NCBI GenBank assembly: GCA_002049455.2
Contig: KV918827.1
Span: 1 to 64,000 of the forward strand
DNA from: Porphyra umbilicalis
Taxonomy: Eukaryota; Rhodophyta; Bangiophyceae; Bangiales; Bangiaceae
Direction of reading: 5' to 3'
DNA length: 64,000 nt
Part shown: piece after piece, positions 8,855 through 19,986 of the stretch
Layout: each line of letters starts with the position of its first letter
Numbering within the stretch: the stretch's first letter is position 1
Program-made: the position numbers and the translations under genes
The notes under the pieces: model-generated
The model's input: only the letters and a program-made list of their open reading frames with translations
What the model was told of the DNA's origin: nothing
The model's database searches: none

Positions 8855-11548
8855 TATGCCGATAATACCTGTCTTTTCCTCTGAATCGCAACGTGGATCA
8901 AGTCAACCCCCTGAGCTGGGCCATGAGAGGGGGGGGGGCTTTCCTTGCAGGGACCTCTACCTCGAAGAAATCGGCACCGACCGGCCTCCCGTTTCCAAGT
9001 GCATCGCGCCGCACGGACCTGTTGGAAAGTAGGGTGGTGGTGGTCAAAGTGTAGTTGCCTACCCGCTCTCTCCTTCACCCCGGACTCGTCCTCCCCCGCA
9101 TATGTACCCGCCGTGTCGCTCGGTGTGGGTGCTCAGACCCTGCACACACGCCACCCGGACCCACAAGCGCCAGACGTGCCCCAAACGTCCACGCACCAGT
9201 CTCCCAGCCGCCGCGCCCCCTCGCGGCGTCTATCCGTCCGCACTATCCAGGGACGGCCGTCTGTCCGTTCCCGTGGGGGGAGTCACCTGAATGCGCCCCA
9301 GGCGTGCAACCCCACCCCGAGCCCGGTCCTTCCTCCGGTACACAGCACGTTGTCAAATTGGGTCACGGAGAACTTAAAATATATGCGAACCGTGAGAGGT
9401 CGTGAGAGAAATGTTTTTCCATGCAGCAAACCTCGTGACACCATCCTCGCAAATGTCGCTGTGTCGATCTCTAAAAGGCTCTGTCTGAGAAGGCTTTCTG
9501 ACACCCCCAGAGACCTTCTTACCCCACCCACCTGGTCACCCCTACCCATGTGCGTACTCGTCTACTCCCAATAGCTGCGGGCACCGCCCAACCACGGACA
9601 CTTGTGCTTGCCTCCTTTCCTGTCCTCTCCCACTCCTTTCTCCTGCTGGCAGGGGGGGGGGGGGCGAGGGGGGCTGCACATACATGCCGAGGGGGTCGGG
9701 GAGGATGGGGGCGCAAACGGTGTCGCTAGAGTGGGACGGCTGCTGGCATTGCCGTGCAGAGCTCTGGCAGGGTCATGGGGCAGGTCCTCCTTGCGCGATC
9801 AAACGGCACCCTTCACACCCAGTTCAAGGCAGACTTGGCGTACACAGTATGCATTCTTGCGGGCACATGGAGACCTCTGCTCGGACGCCTCACCGTCGTA
9901 GCTTGTGTCAGCCAGACTTTGTTCAGTACCTGTTGGCATGATAGTCTGCTACCAATGGGGACCCAGGATGCGCCCCCGGTCAACCGGGCAGCCAACCAGC
10001 GGGCTGGAAAACGTCAAGCCTTGTGCTTGGGGATAGCGGGGCGATTAATAATAATTCGAAGTGCTGGGCGGCGCCAATGCGCGCCCTCGGCATGTGTGCA
10101 GGTGACTGCCATGCTGCCCCCAGCCCCGCTCCTGGCTGCCGCCCAAGTGCACAAGTGCTGCCAACATCCCCGCTCGCTCTCCTGGCCGACCGCTCGGCCC
10201 ACCCTCCTGGCGGACCGCCCCGCCCACCCTCTGGTCGACCGCCCCACCCACCCTCCTGGCCGGAAGCCCCGGCCACCCTCTGTTCGATCGCCCCGCCCAC
10301 CCTCCTGCCGACCGCCCTCGTTCCTGTCGTATTCTTATCTGCATCCCCTCCATCCCACGCATTCTCTCCAGCTCGCACGGGGGCGGGGGGGAGTCACTCT
10401 ACGACGGGCCGGACGACGTTTGCAGTCGCTGGACTAGTGGTGGTGGCGATTGGGTGGGGATCCACACTGGCGCAGTGTGGATAGTGTGACGCGCGCGGTG
10501 GGTGGGTGGTGGATGGGTTGGATGAACTGACCACGTACTTCTTTTTCGTGTTCGCTCGCCCGTCCCCCATGTATCCTTACCATGCATATGTGCGATGGCT
10601 TCCTCTTTCTTGGCTTCTGTTTCTTTGCAAACCAATGGGTGTTGCTGACATCGAAGTCGAGTAACTTGTGTCATACGCACATGCATGCGTGGTGTCCGCG
10701 AGTCGCTGACATGGTGAGCTTGCTGTTGTCCGGTGGCCTGTAGCTCTGTCAGAGTTTGCGGCTGTGTGCAGTTAGCTACATGTCTGCGTGACTCTGTAGC
10801 ACACCGTGGCTTTCTTATCGATTTCGTGTCTGCTCTGCCACCCGTGCCCGCGCCGAGCAACAATAAAGCGACCGTGTCTTTCAATGCATCTTTGGCATGT
10901 ATCCTCAATGCTGGCCGGTGTCACATCCTTTCCTCCGTCAGGGTCTTGCTCCACTTCTTCCCCGAGACCTCCGAGGGATCATTGCGGCGAGTCTCGCAAC
11001 ATATGTCTCGAAGGATGTGAACTTCTCCTTAAAGATTGGGCAAAGAGGAGTTATGTACTCATTTTCGATCTCTCTCTGAACGCAAAGGGGTCGAGCAGCA
11101 ATACGGTTCGGCCTTGTTGCAGATACCTTGGAACCTGACACGAGATTTCATCAACGCGCTGTGTATCATCTCGGCGGCCTCGGCACCGAATTCACGCGCT
11201 CCCCCGGGCGCCACTCGCCCGACCCGCCCCGACAGCGGTCGCGCACCGTCTGCTGCCGCCCCTCGGCGCGTGTCAGTCGCCACGCCCGCGCACCGGGCGC
11301 CTCCGCAACCGCCACAGGCCTCGACCGACAAGCCACTGTCGTGGTCGTGGTCGCCGCCAGCAGTCCCAACCCAAAGTCCCAAATCTCATCACAAGTACCG
11401 GGCGGTTGGGTGAGCGCAATTACCCACATTCCAACAGGACCGGCACCGTGCGCCCACGCGCCATTTCAGGAAGCCACCGTGCACGAGTCATTGTGGGCGC
11501 CCCACGCCCTCCCACCCGTCATAGCCGCCGAATAACCATGTCATTCAT
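8855..11548. other. stretch without a supported gene
   Basis: Moderate-GC DNA with short overlapping open frames on both strands, none with a recognisable domain. A degenerate minisatellite lies at 10178-10315; otherwise I see nothing. Confidence 0.5.
10178..10315. repeat. degenerate C-rich minisatellite
   Basis: About five diverged units of roughly 25-28 bp built on ACCGCCCCGCCCACCCTCCT. Confidence 0.7.
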
Positions 11549-11953
11549 TCAAGGAGACTCCACAGACAACCCACGCTCGTACGTGGTCATAGTCTCTGCC
11601 GCCATCACAAACAGCTTGCGCAGACGCGCGCGCTTGGTAGGAGGGAAGACTGGGGCAGGGGGGGGGACGGGGTCGGCGGGCCTGTCAGCTGCGCGCTTCG
11701 CCTCCCTTCTCAGCCGGGAAAAGCATGCGCCACAGCTTCCTCGCCTGTATCTGGAGACAGGAAGGTGGGCTATGGGGTGGCGCGGTGTGCCAGGTGGGCT
11801 CCGTCTCGCCTCTGCTCGCCATGTGGTCATGCCAACTGCCTCCTTGAGAAACAGGCAGCCGCAGACGTCGCACAAATAGACCCAAACCGGCCCGTCAAAC
11901 GTGGAAGCAAGTCCCTCTCGGTAGCCTTTTGGTAAAGATAGCACGCGCGGCAA
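11549..11953 (-). CDS. possible small CxxC protein, unrecognised
   Basis: A 134-codon open frame whose codons look used (many C/G third positions, few rare codons) and that contains two CxxC pairs, in YLCDVCGCLF and GSCGACFSRL, which could bind one zinc ion, then a Pro-rich spacer and a basic tail (PPTKRARLRKLF). I do not recognise it. The first codon is ATG, but an upstream exon cannot be excluded. It may be a chance frame. Confidence 0.3.
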   Translation of the reverse strand: MPRVLSLPKGYREGLASTFDGPVWVYLCDVCGCLFLKEAVGMTTWRAEARRSPPGTPRHPIAHLPVSRYRRGSCGACFSRLRREAKRAADRPADPVPPPAPVFPPTKRARLRKLFVMAAETMTTYERGLSVESP

Positions 11954-12422
11954 AAATGGACAGTGTGAAAACAGAAACCCGAACCCAGAGTCGTGGAACG
12001 GTCAACGAGGCACGTCCAGAGGACGGCGGTTGCGGAGGATGTAGGGGATACTTTAGGCGTGTGGGGTGGGCTTGCACGGAGCTCCCAGCCACACTCGCGG
12101 ACTTGAGCGGGGGGATCCACGATCGGCCGCATCGTCAACTGATTGGGATGGGGGATCACGGTTCGGGCCAACTGCGCGCCACCGCGGTGCACGTCAGCCA
12201 ACGATGCGAGCGTCTGCAGATGTCCAGCTGGACGGCATGACAGCGCAGCAGGAGCATTGATTGCTCTGCACGCAGGAGCACTTGCCACACGGCGCACGCT
12301 TCCCTCTTTATCACGACCGGAAAGGCCGCCTACTCCCGCTCCTCCGTCGAGACGCCTTGCCTGTTGCACACCTCGCAGCGTCGCCGACGCCCACCCCGCG
12401 GCCCGTGCCGGGGCATCCCCAT

Positions 12423-12439
12423 CCCCCCCCCCCCCCCCC
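12423..12439 (+). promoter_or_regulatory. C17 tract upstream of the methyltransferase start
   Basis: Seventeen C end 19 bases before the ATG at 12459. Part of the recurrent C-tract pattern at gene starts; function inferred only. Confidence 0.4.
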
Positions 12440-12458
12440 GCACCCGCCCCCTGCTCCC

Positions 12459-13163
12459 ATGGAGCTGAGCGACGTCATCCCCTGGGGCCGCACCGCCGAC
12501 GAGTACGAGCGCATGTTCCTCCTCTCCCGCACCGACGACTTACCCACCCACCGCTTTCTCGGCGTCGCCGACGGCCCGGCCTCCTTCAACGCCGAGTGGA
12601 CCGCCGCCGGCGGCCGCGTCACGTCCGTCGACCCGCTCTACGCGCTGCCCGGTGCGGGCATTGTCGCCCGCTACGCGGCGGTGCGCGGTCAAGTGGCCGC
12701 CGCCCTCACCGCCAACCCGGGGGCGTACGCGTGGGGGCCCGCCCCCGCTCGATTCCCCAACGTGCCCGCGCTCCTGCGGCGGCGGGACACGGCCATGGCC
12801 GCCTTTGCCGCCGACTTTGACGCGGGGCGCGCGGCGGGGCGGTACGTCACGGGCGGCCTGCCGGCGTTGCCGCTGCCGGCTGACGCGGCCGACGTGGCGC
12901 TCGTGTCGCACTACCTGTTTCTGTACAGCCGGCAGGTGGACGGGCCGGCGCACGTGGCGGCGGTGGAGGAGCTGCTCCGCGTGGCGCCCGAAGTGCGCAT
13001 TTTCCCGCTGCTGACGCTGGCGGGGGAGGTGAGCCCGCACGTGGATACGGTCGTTGGCCACGCGCGGCGGCGGGGGTGGGGCGTGAGCGTCAAGCAGGTG
13101 GACTATGAGGTGCAGCGGGATGGGAACCAAATGATGGTCATTTCTAGGCGGGGGGGAGGGTGA
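12459..13163 (+). CDS. SAM-dependent methyltransferase-like protein of bacterial type
   Basis: A 234-residue intronless protein. It starts ELSDVIPWGRTADEYERMF, then FLGVADGPASFNAEW, a glycine-rich SAM-binding loop (motif I), and TSVDPLYAL, whose acidic residue would contact the SAM ribose. Further on are AGRYVTGGLPALPLP, DVALVSHYLFLYS (motif IV region) and EVRIFPLLTLAGEVSPH, and it ends KQVDYEVQRDGNQMMVI. This series of blocks matches, from memory, a family of uncharacterised bacterial and cyanobacterial methyltransferases of about 230 residues; length and order agree. The substrate is unknown. No signal peptide or membrane segment. The ATG at 12459 gives the family's usual N-terminus. Acquisition from bacteria is an inference to test by phylogeny. 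Confidence 0.75.
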   Translation: MELSDVIPWGRTADEYERMFLLSRTDDLPTHRFLGVADGPASFNAEWTAAGGRVTSVDPLYALPGAGIVARYAAVRGQVAAALTANPGAYAWGPAPARFPNVPALLRRRDTAMAAFAADFDAGRAAGRYVTGGLPALPLPADAADVALVSHYLFLYSRQVDGPAHVAAVEELLRVAPEVRIFPLLTLAGEVSPHVDTVVGHARRRGWGVSVKQVDYEVQRDGNQMMVISRRGGG

Positions 13164-15372
13164 TACAGACGGTGCTGCGGGCCGTGCGTCACGTGGGTGC
13201 CATGCCCAGAGGCAGGCATCCACACCAGAGGATACTCAACAGACTTGCGTCTCGCGGTGTGTCCCATTTCGGCGGGAGACAGTCAGGTGCCTGCTGCGGG
13301 CTGCTTCGGGCGTGTCGAGAAGCGTCCAAGTGACATGGTGATGGAGAAAAACTCTGCATCACACACCAAAGATCCGCACCCGCTTCTCATAGATGATGCG
13401 CACGCTGTGTCTACAAGCACACCAGTCAACTCACGGGCACGTTACAGCGCGCACTCGGCGCATTGATAATTGGGCCTCTTCCCAGCACCCACCCACTGCT
13501 ATGGGTGGCCGGGACCGACACCGAAGGGTCGAGCCGAAATGTCGGTGGCGATGGGCGGCCTCCTTCCGCGGATGGCCACCAAGTTGGGGGTGACGCCCTG
13601 GTCGGTGCGTCTGCCTCTTTGCGCTCGAGAGCGCTGTGTGCGGGGCTAGTTTTCGTGCGACAGTGTCAATGAATACCGTGCGTAAAACTCATGCCACTGT
13701 GTTGAGCTTGGTCGCTGGCCATTGGCGGGGTGGCTCGACGCCTGCATCGAGTTCTACTCCTCACACGCTGGCAATCAAGACATTGAACAGTCGGGCAAGC
13801 TGCCACGCATGCGAGGTGTGCAGGGGATTGATGCAGTAGATGGATTCACGCAGATAGCCATCCGTTCGGCCCGCTCACGCAGCAGTCTGAAGAGGACGTC
13901 AGTCCTAGAAGACCTGCAGACGAGAAAGAGCTGGCTCGGAAGAAACTGCCGCTCACCAAAGTCGGCGTCTTGATCAGGGAACAGCTGTCCACGTCTACGC
14001 TCCTGTACATAGATCATACGCGTGGTGAATCTGACGGCACACCGAACACGACACGCAGCGATAAGGACGACGAGGACGGTCCATGGCGGCGCGCCAGTCT
14101 GACCCTCACCGTGTGCTGACGAGGGTCCGTTCAGATCATGGACGGCAAACACATGGATTCTTGTCCGTGGACATCGATTAATCTACCGACTGAGCTAACC
14201 CAGCTGCTTTTCTGGAATAAGCAACAGTTGTTTAGGGCCATCCAAACCATGGAACGTGGCTGCCTGAGCGTCGAGAACACGAATGGATCCCTACTAGAAG
14301 CTTCGCTATCGAAAATAGCAGCATTTGAAACCCCCACTGGCGTTTTCCAGACACGTCTCTGATGTGAGTCGATGAGACTGGCAGCATCGTCCCACGCCCA
14401 GGGCAAAAAAAAACAGTGGCGTTGCGCTTTCGTCGGCATCAGCACTGGTTGCGGGCGGGTAGGACTGCTTGGGTGTGCTCGGCCCGTGGGAGTGGCGTCT
14501 GTTGCGGGGGCGCCTACCCTGTGTGTCAGGAACATCTGCGAATACACCTCTGTGGCTACACGGCCCTGCCGAGGGGCGCGCACAAGCATGGCGCACGGGC
14601 GACGTGGCTTAGGGCTTGGCCAAACGCTTTGTGTCCCCAAACACCTGTCGGTTGCTCGACTATACGGGCCGCCGCCGATTCCCAGACAGCTCCCAGCAGC
14701 AGCGATGCCGCTCCAGGTAGGCCCCCCGTCGTGCACACGTGGAGAATTCCCCACTTCCCCGACCGACGACGCGCACAGGCGCCCCTGCCTGCCAGTGTGG
14801 CTGCGTACAAGAGGCGCGTCACTCGGGCGCCGTCACAGCGTCCGGCTCTGTCGATAAGGCGGTGCCCACTTGCGCGAGCGCCTGACCAGGCACTCGCGCC
14901 AATGGCCACCATGGTGGGGGCCCAGCGGGTGCCCCCGCGAGCGACCTCACACCGCCCCATGGACGAGGACGTTGTCCACTCCGCCAACCGCGTCTGGCAT
15001 GTGTGGGGTGGATCCGTCGAGGCTGCCTGTCACCTGCACCTCGTCAGCAGAGGGGGCGTGCACGATCGACGGAGGACCGTCGGTGGAGCACGGCGTTCGC
15101 CGCCAGCGCAGGCGCGGCGGTCACCCCGCGTCCCGTCTTGGCGCCGCCCGCCCAGCCGCACGGCTCGCTCGTGGGGGACGGGCCACCTGCCGACACCGCG
15201 CTCACGCGCCCCCGTGCGCGGCGCCACACCACCGCCACTCCTAACCGTACCCCTCACCCCCCCCCGCCGCCACTGGCGGTGCTGCCGCCGCCCCCATCGG
15301 CGGCGCTGCCGCGCGTCTCGGCGGCGCGGCTCTCGCCCCCCTCCCCCCCCCCTCCGGCGCCGACGGCGCTCC
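13164..15372. other. stretch without a supported gene
   Basis: Short overlapping frames on both strands without domains. The last 350 bases, next to the RBR gene's 3' end, are strongly C-rich. I see no further structure. Confidence 0.5.
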
Positions 15373-16492
15373 TTAGCCCCCCCCGTCAAAAGCAGCCCCC
15401 CCACCACCGCCACTGCAATCCACGCCGACGACGAGCTCCCCGTCACCCACAGCACGAGCCCGTAGATGAAGCCGAGCGGCAGCATGGCCACGGCGAAAGC
15501 GGCCACCACACAGACGCACGTCAGCAGCGCCCGCGGCGGCCGGCCACGCGGCGCCGGCGCCGGCGGCGTGCCGACGGTCACCCGCACCGCCGCACCGTCG
15601 GCCGCCGCCCGCACCGCGTCGGGGGGCGCGCCAAAGACGCCCGCCGCGGCGGCGGGCGCCCACAGGGGCGCCCACGCAAAAGCACCACCACACGCCGTGC
15701 AAACGACTACGTCGCAGCCGCCCGCGCGCTCCACGGGCGCCGCGCAGTGGGTGCACAGGCCGACGCGGCCGAGCGCCCACGCGGCCGTGGCGGTGGCGGC
15801 GGCAGTCGGCGTGCCGTCGTCGGACGACGGGCACGTGTGGGCGCCGCCGGGGGGGCGCCGCCCCCGCACCACGCGCACGTGGCGGCGCCGCAGCGGGGGC
15901 ACTCGATGGCGCGCCGGTCGCAGGTGTCGGCGGCGGCGGCGGCGGCGGCGGCGCCGCCGCCCCCTCCCCCCCCCGCGGCTGTTGCGGCAGCGGCTCGAAG
16001 CACGCGTCAGCGGCACACACGAGGGGCTCCCCCCCCCCCCCCACACCCGCGCTTGGGAGCGCCCCCGCAGGGACCGCGCGCGGGCGGCGAGGAGCTCCCC
16101 CAACACCCCCGCGGCCACGCCCTCGGCAACGGCCGACCCGCAGCCGGGGGACGGACATGTGGGCCACCCGCCGGGCGAGCCCGCCCCAAAGCGGCGGAGG
16201 CAGGCGCCACAATAAGCGTGGCCGCACGACCGCCCGGTGCGCACCGCCGCGGGGGCGTCCATGCAAATGCCACACTCGGCGGGGGCGGGGGGGGGGGGGG
16301 GGCAGGGGGGGCCGAGGGGGTGGGGAAGAGCGGGTCTGTCGCCCCCGCCACCGGGGTGAGGGGAGGGGGCGGCCCGCTGCCGCGGCCGCCGCCGCTTCCG
16401 CCAGAGATGGAGGTCCTGGCCTCGGCGACAAATAGCGGGGGAGAGGGCCGCGCCACTCGCGCGTGCGCGAGGAGGGGGTGGGGCGACGCCAT
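15373..16492 (-). CDS. RBR (RING-IBR-RING2) E3 ubiquitin ligase with C-terminal membrane segments
   Basis: Read on the minus strand, the order is: start MASPHPLLAHARVA, a Pro-rich spacer, RING1 (ECGICMDAPAAVRTGRSCGH, then AYCGACL and CPSPGC), an IBR-like zinc module (CAADACFEPL, then CDRRAIECPRCGAATCAWC), and RING2 (CTHCAAPVERAGGCDVVVCT), whose Cys in GGC would be the catalytic, ubiquitin-accepting residue. Two hydrophobic segments follow (LLTCVCVVAAFAVAMLPLGF and WIAVAVVGGLLL), as in RNF19/RNF144-type ligases, so it is probably anchored in an internal membrane. These pieces lie in three frames; the changes fall at runs of G/C (for example 16284-16302 and 16021-16040), so homopolymer miscounting is likely. 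The stop at 15373 is itself in the frame reached after a G8 run and is a best guess. A start at 16492 fits the spacer. Confidence 0.75.
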
Positions 16493-16841
16493 GGTGGACG
16501 TCGGGCGGCACGCGCGAGCACCGATGAGGGCGGGCGGGGCGACGGCGGGGTGGGGGGGAGGCCGACCCCCAAGAGGCACAGCCGACGGTCAGGGTACCGC
16601 CAGGTCCACCACAAAGGACCGGAGACACGGCCAGTAGCGCAGCGGCGTGGGGAGGGGGCGGCGCGGCACCTCTACCGCCGCCCGCGCAGATAAAGAGGCG
16701 ACGTGACCCCCACGGTCAGACGGCGGGCGCGGCGGGCGCGCGAGGTGGGGCGCGGCGGCGGGGGCGGCGGCGGCGCGGCGCGCGGCGGGGGCCACGAGGA
16801 CGCCCGGCGGCGGGCGCCCGTGCGGGGTGCCGCGTCATGGC

Positions 16842-16913
16842 GACCACCCGTAGGCGGGACGACGGGGGGGGCTGGGGCCCCCAGCCCCCCCACCGTCCCG
16901 CCCACGGGTGGTC
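16842..16913. repeat. 72-bp near-perfect hairpin
   Basis: The left arm starts GACCACCCGTAGGCGGGACG and the complement of the right arm starts GACCACCCGTGGGCGGGACG; the arms continue through G8/C7 to a CTGGGG/CCCCAG tip. Only about three mismatches and one length difference separate arms of about 35 bp. It lies 350 bp upstream of the RBR start and outside any gene. It could be a fold-back element, a cruciform former or an RNA hairpin. Confidence 0.85.
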
Positions 16914-17224
16914 CCAGTGGGGGCCCATCCCGCGCGCGCGCAACCACCGCGAGGCGGGGCGCGGCACGGTCCAGCAGGGATCATCACAATGATTGTGTGG
17001 CCTCTGCCACTTGAGGGAGGTCCGTTGAAGCCCCGCGGGGTGCGCGCGACCAATCATTCTGTCGTGACGTGGCTCTTGCTTCCTGCACCGCTGTATGCGA
17101 AGAACTCGCTGCCTGATTGGCCCATAAGGGGGATGTTCCTCGTGGATAAGTCGGATCAGACCGGTCCAGATTTTGAGGTGGCCGCCGAGATCCAGCAATG
17201 GGCGGTGCTTGCGCCTCGCACACA

Positions 17225-18754
17225 CATGGAGTAAAAGAACGTCCCCATTCCGGAGAACGGAACGGCGATGTGTCCAATGGCGTGCCGTCCCCAGAATACG
17301 GCCAGATCAACTGGTTTTCGGCCTCGCCAAAGACTTGCAGTCGGGAAGGATTTCCCTCCGACACCTGTGTGTCATTCCAGATACTAGCCAAAGCGTTTTG
17401 AGCCTAATAGAGCAACTCGCTTGTCCGTGGTTTAGCCGCTCGCTCGTCTCCTTCCCCAGCTTCCTTCGCCCCCCCTCCTTCCCCCCCCCTCCCCGCATTT
17501 TTCTTGGGTCATCGTGCCTATTCTACATACTGTATTCTGCTTTATCGACGTATCCCTCGGTCCCCCACACTCCCGCTCAGCGGCGACCGTGCCAGACATC
17601 ACTAATGTTGCCCCCCGCCGCAGCTCTCCGTCCCCACCCCCCCCCACCTCTACCCGCACAACTCCCACCACTACAACCAGCACAGCCGTAGCCATACGTG
17701 ATCAGAGTCACAAAGGGAGCCGGGCAGCAAGAATGGGGGACGATCGGCAACGGGGGGGGACGAGGAGGGCGTTGCAGGAGGAGAAAGATGGAGAACACTG
17801 CTGCTCAGCGTGGGTGGGGGATTCTCCCGGCATGACGAGCACTCACGGCGAGGTGACTGGGGGGCGCGCGGTCGCCGCTGGTGAGCAGAGCATGCGACAA
17901 GGGTTGTGGGGGGTCTCTTGCAAGTCGGGACGCAGTGGGGGGCCCCTCTTTCAGCGGCAGTAGTGCAGTGTTCGTCCGAAGGCGGCCCGCGCGAGGGGCA
18001 ACCACTTTGGGCGGGCAAACCCCCTGTGGCGTATCTTATCGGCAGGGACGACAAGAGTCGGGCGCTTGGCCAATCAATACTCAGATTGAGGCCCTCACGA
18101 GCACGGTTGAATCTGATATCCCGCGCGAAGTGGTTGTGGCCCGGCTTTGTGGCTCGGCCTCTGCCGGCCATCACCCTCCTTCGCTCTCTGTCTTTCTCCT
18201 CCTGCAACGCCCTCCTCGTCCCCCCCCGTTGCCGATCGTCCCCCATTCTTGCTGCCCGGCTCCCTTTGTGATTCTGATCACGTATGGCTACGGCCGTGCT
18301 GGTTGTAGTGGTGGGAGTTGTGCGGGTAGAGGTGGGGGGGGGTGGGGACGGAGAGCTGCGGCGGGGGGCAACATTAGTGATGTCTGGCACGGTCGCCGCT
18401 GAGCGGGAGTGTGGGGGACCGAGGGATACGTCGATAAAGCAGAATACAGTATGTAGAATAGGCACGATGACCCAAGAAAAATGCGGGGAGGGGGGGGGAA
18501 GGAGGGGGGGCGAAGGAAGCTGGGGAAGGAGACGAGCGAGCGGCTAAACCACGGACAAGCGAGTTGCTCTATTAGGCTCAAAACGCTTTGGCTAGTATCT
18601 GGAATGACACACAGGTGTCGGAGGGAAATCCTTCCCGACTGCAAGTCTTTGGCGAGGCCAAAAACCAGTTGATCTGGCCGTAATCTGGGGACGGCACGCC
18701 ATTGGACACATCGCCGTTCCGTTCTCCGGAATGGGGACGTGCGTTTACACCCTC
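17225..18754. mobile_element. 1.5-kb element with 558-bp terminal inverted repeats
   Basis: Arms of 558 bp each (17231-17788 and 18191-18748) are almost identical as inverted copies, with only a few differences (for example the TIR-encoded peptides IRDQSHKGSR and IRDQNHKGSR). The 400-bp centre is unique and shows no transposase. Imperfect agreement continues a few bases beyond each arm, and CGCACACA stands on both sides (17217-17224 and 18755-18762; with one more base, 8 of 9 positions match), a candidate 8-9-bp target duplication. Very long arms and a 9-bp duplication are typical of Mutator-like elements; fold-back elements are the alternative. Near-identity of the arms implies recent insertion or gene conversion. 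Confidence 0.85.
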
Positions 18755-18785
18755 CGCACACAAGGTCCAAGGCCACACGCCAGTA

Positions 18786-19509
18786 CAGTCATTATTCGGA
18801 TATATCCATCGCCATTTGTTTACAGATGCTGACAGTACTTAGGCTCCTCTGGCTCGACTTGCGATCGGCTGCCGGGAGGTAATCTCAATACTACTGGGAA
18901 GAAAGAGAAGTACGAAAGATAGCATTTACGCGGAACTCGGACGCGAAGAAATCCAATTTTACTTGCCGTCGCAGAACCTGATCACGCAAGAGTGTGCCTC
19001 GTACCAACCCACCATGCCCCATCACTCCTCATGGTCCGCCCCAGCCAAAAGCACGTCAACCGCTTCATCGACAGCCTCAACATCGGTCTCAGCCAGCGCC
19101 CAGCGTCGCATCACCTGCGCATGGTCGGACCGCTTACGCTCTTGAACTCGCGCTGCAGCGTCGTGTGGGCCATCATGGCTACTAGAGAAGACACATCCAA
19201 CTTTTCGTTGTCAGCAACAGGCTGAACGTCATCAGGATGGCCTCTGAGCTCAGCGTTGGCCCTGTTGGGCAGGCAGTCCGCCTTCAGGCAGACCGGCGGG
19301 TAATCTGCGAGGGCAACATTGCGTTCCATTCCTCCAGGATGAGCTCGGAATTGTGTAAGTTGACCCGACCTGAGAATAAGCTCAACAGGTGGACCATAAA
19401 TGTGTTTGCAGTCCACATTCCCCGTTCTCTCGGCGCCTGTGGTGCGTTCTTCGGCCCGGTTATATCCACTGTGGATATAACCGGGACGGATTTAACCGAA
19501 TAATGACTG
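18786..19509. mobile_element. pogo-like element with TA target duplication
   Basis: The left end CAGTCATTATTCGGATATAT matches the complement of the right end CAGTCATTATTCGGTTAAAT, and TA flanks both (18784-18785 and 19510-19511), so the 724-bp unit has Tc1/mariner-type, probably pogo-branch, borders. Near the right end a 31-bp perfect palindrome (19455-19485, arms of 15) repeats the GGATATAACCGGG motif. A 101-codon minus-strand frame inside (19111-19416) has no transposase motif I can name. It starts 32 bp beyond the right end of the 1.5-kb TIR element. Confidence 0.75.
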
Positions 19510-19536
19510 TACAGTACTACCTATAGGGGGTTTCAT

Positions 19537-19986
19537 ATTGCTGACCTCCAAAAAATGGCAGTTGCAGAGTGGTTGCAATCATGCAACAGCGTACGTGGAC
19601 CAATGGAAAGGCTACAAATCATACGAGTTCCTCACACAGTCTTCTCATGCAGCTCTGCGCACTGACACGCACATCAGGATCTCAAGAAATCTGAAGAAGT
19701 TTGTTGAGCTCATGAAAAATCACAGGTCTGGCCCAGAACCCTGTCCATGCCTTCCTCAGGCCAAAGCAAGCGGCCCAAAAATCTCAGGAAATCTCATTGT
19801 GGGTTGCAATGGGTCTGCGTGACTGCTGCAAGACACGCTGATTGGCTTGCAAGATTATTGGCGGCAACTCTCAGCCAATAGTACGGTCGTGGCTTGTCAA
19901 ACAGCCAATCCGACTTCGTTTCTTTGCTGGGCCGTCGGCTCTGCCTCCCTTCTCTCTGCAACTGCCATTTTTTGGAGGTTAGCAAT
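19537..19986. mobile_element. 450-bp MITE with 33-bp TIRs
   Basis: Inverted repeats 19537-19569 and 19954-19986 agree at 32 of 33 positions (core ACCTCCAAAAAATGGCAGTT). The interior has no recognisable frame. No clear target duplication was seen; superfamily unassigned. It begins 27 bp after the preceding pogo-like element, so the two sit almost head to tail. Confidence 0.75.

Noticed and set aside
1-17000. Whole window as a giant-virus genome (high GC, small secreted proteins, MITEs)
   Set aside because: No capsid or other core viral gene is seen, and copia, gypsy, hAT and KDZ elements with a eukaryotic RBR ligase point to a cellular genome.
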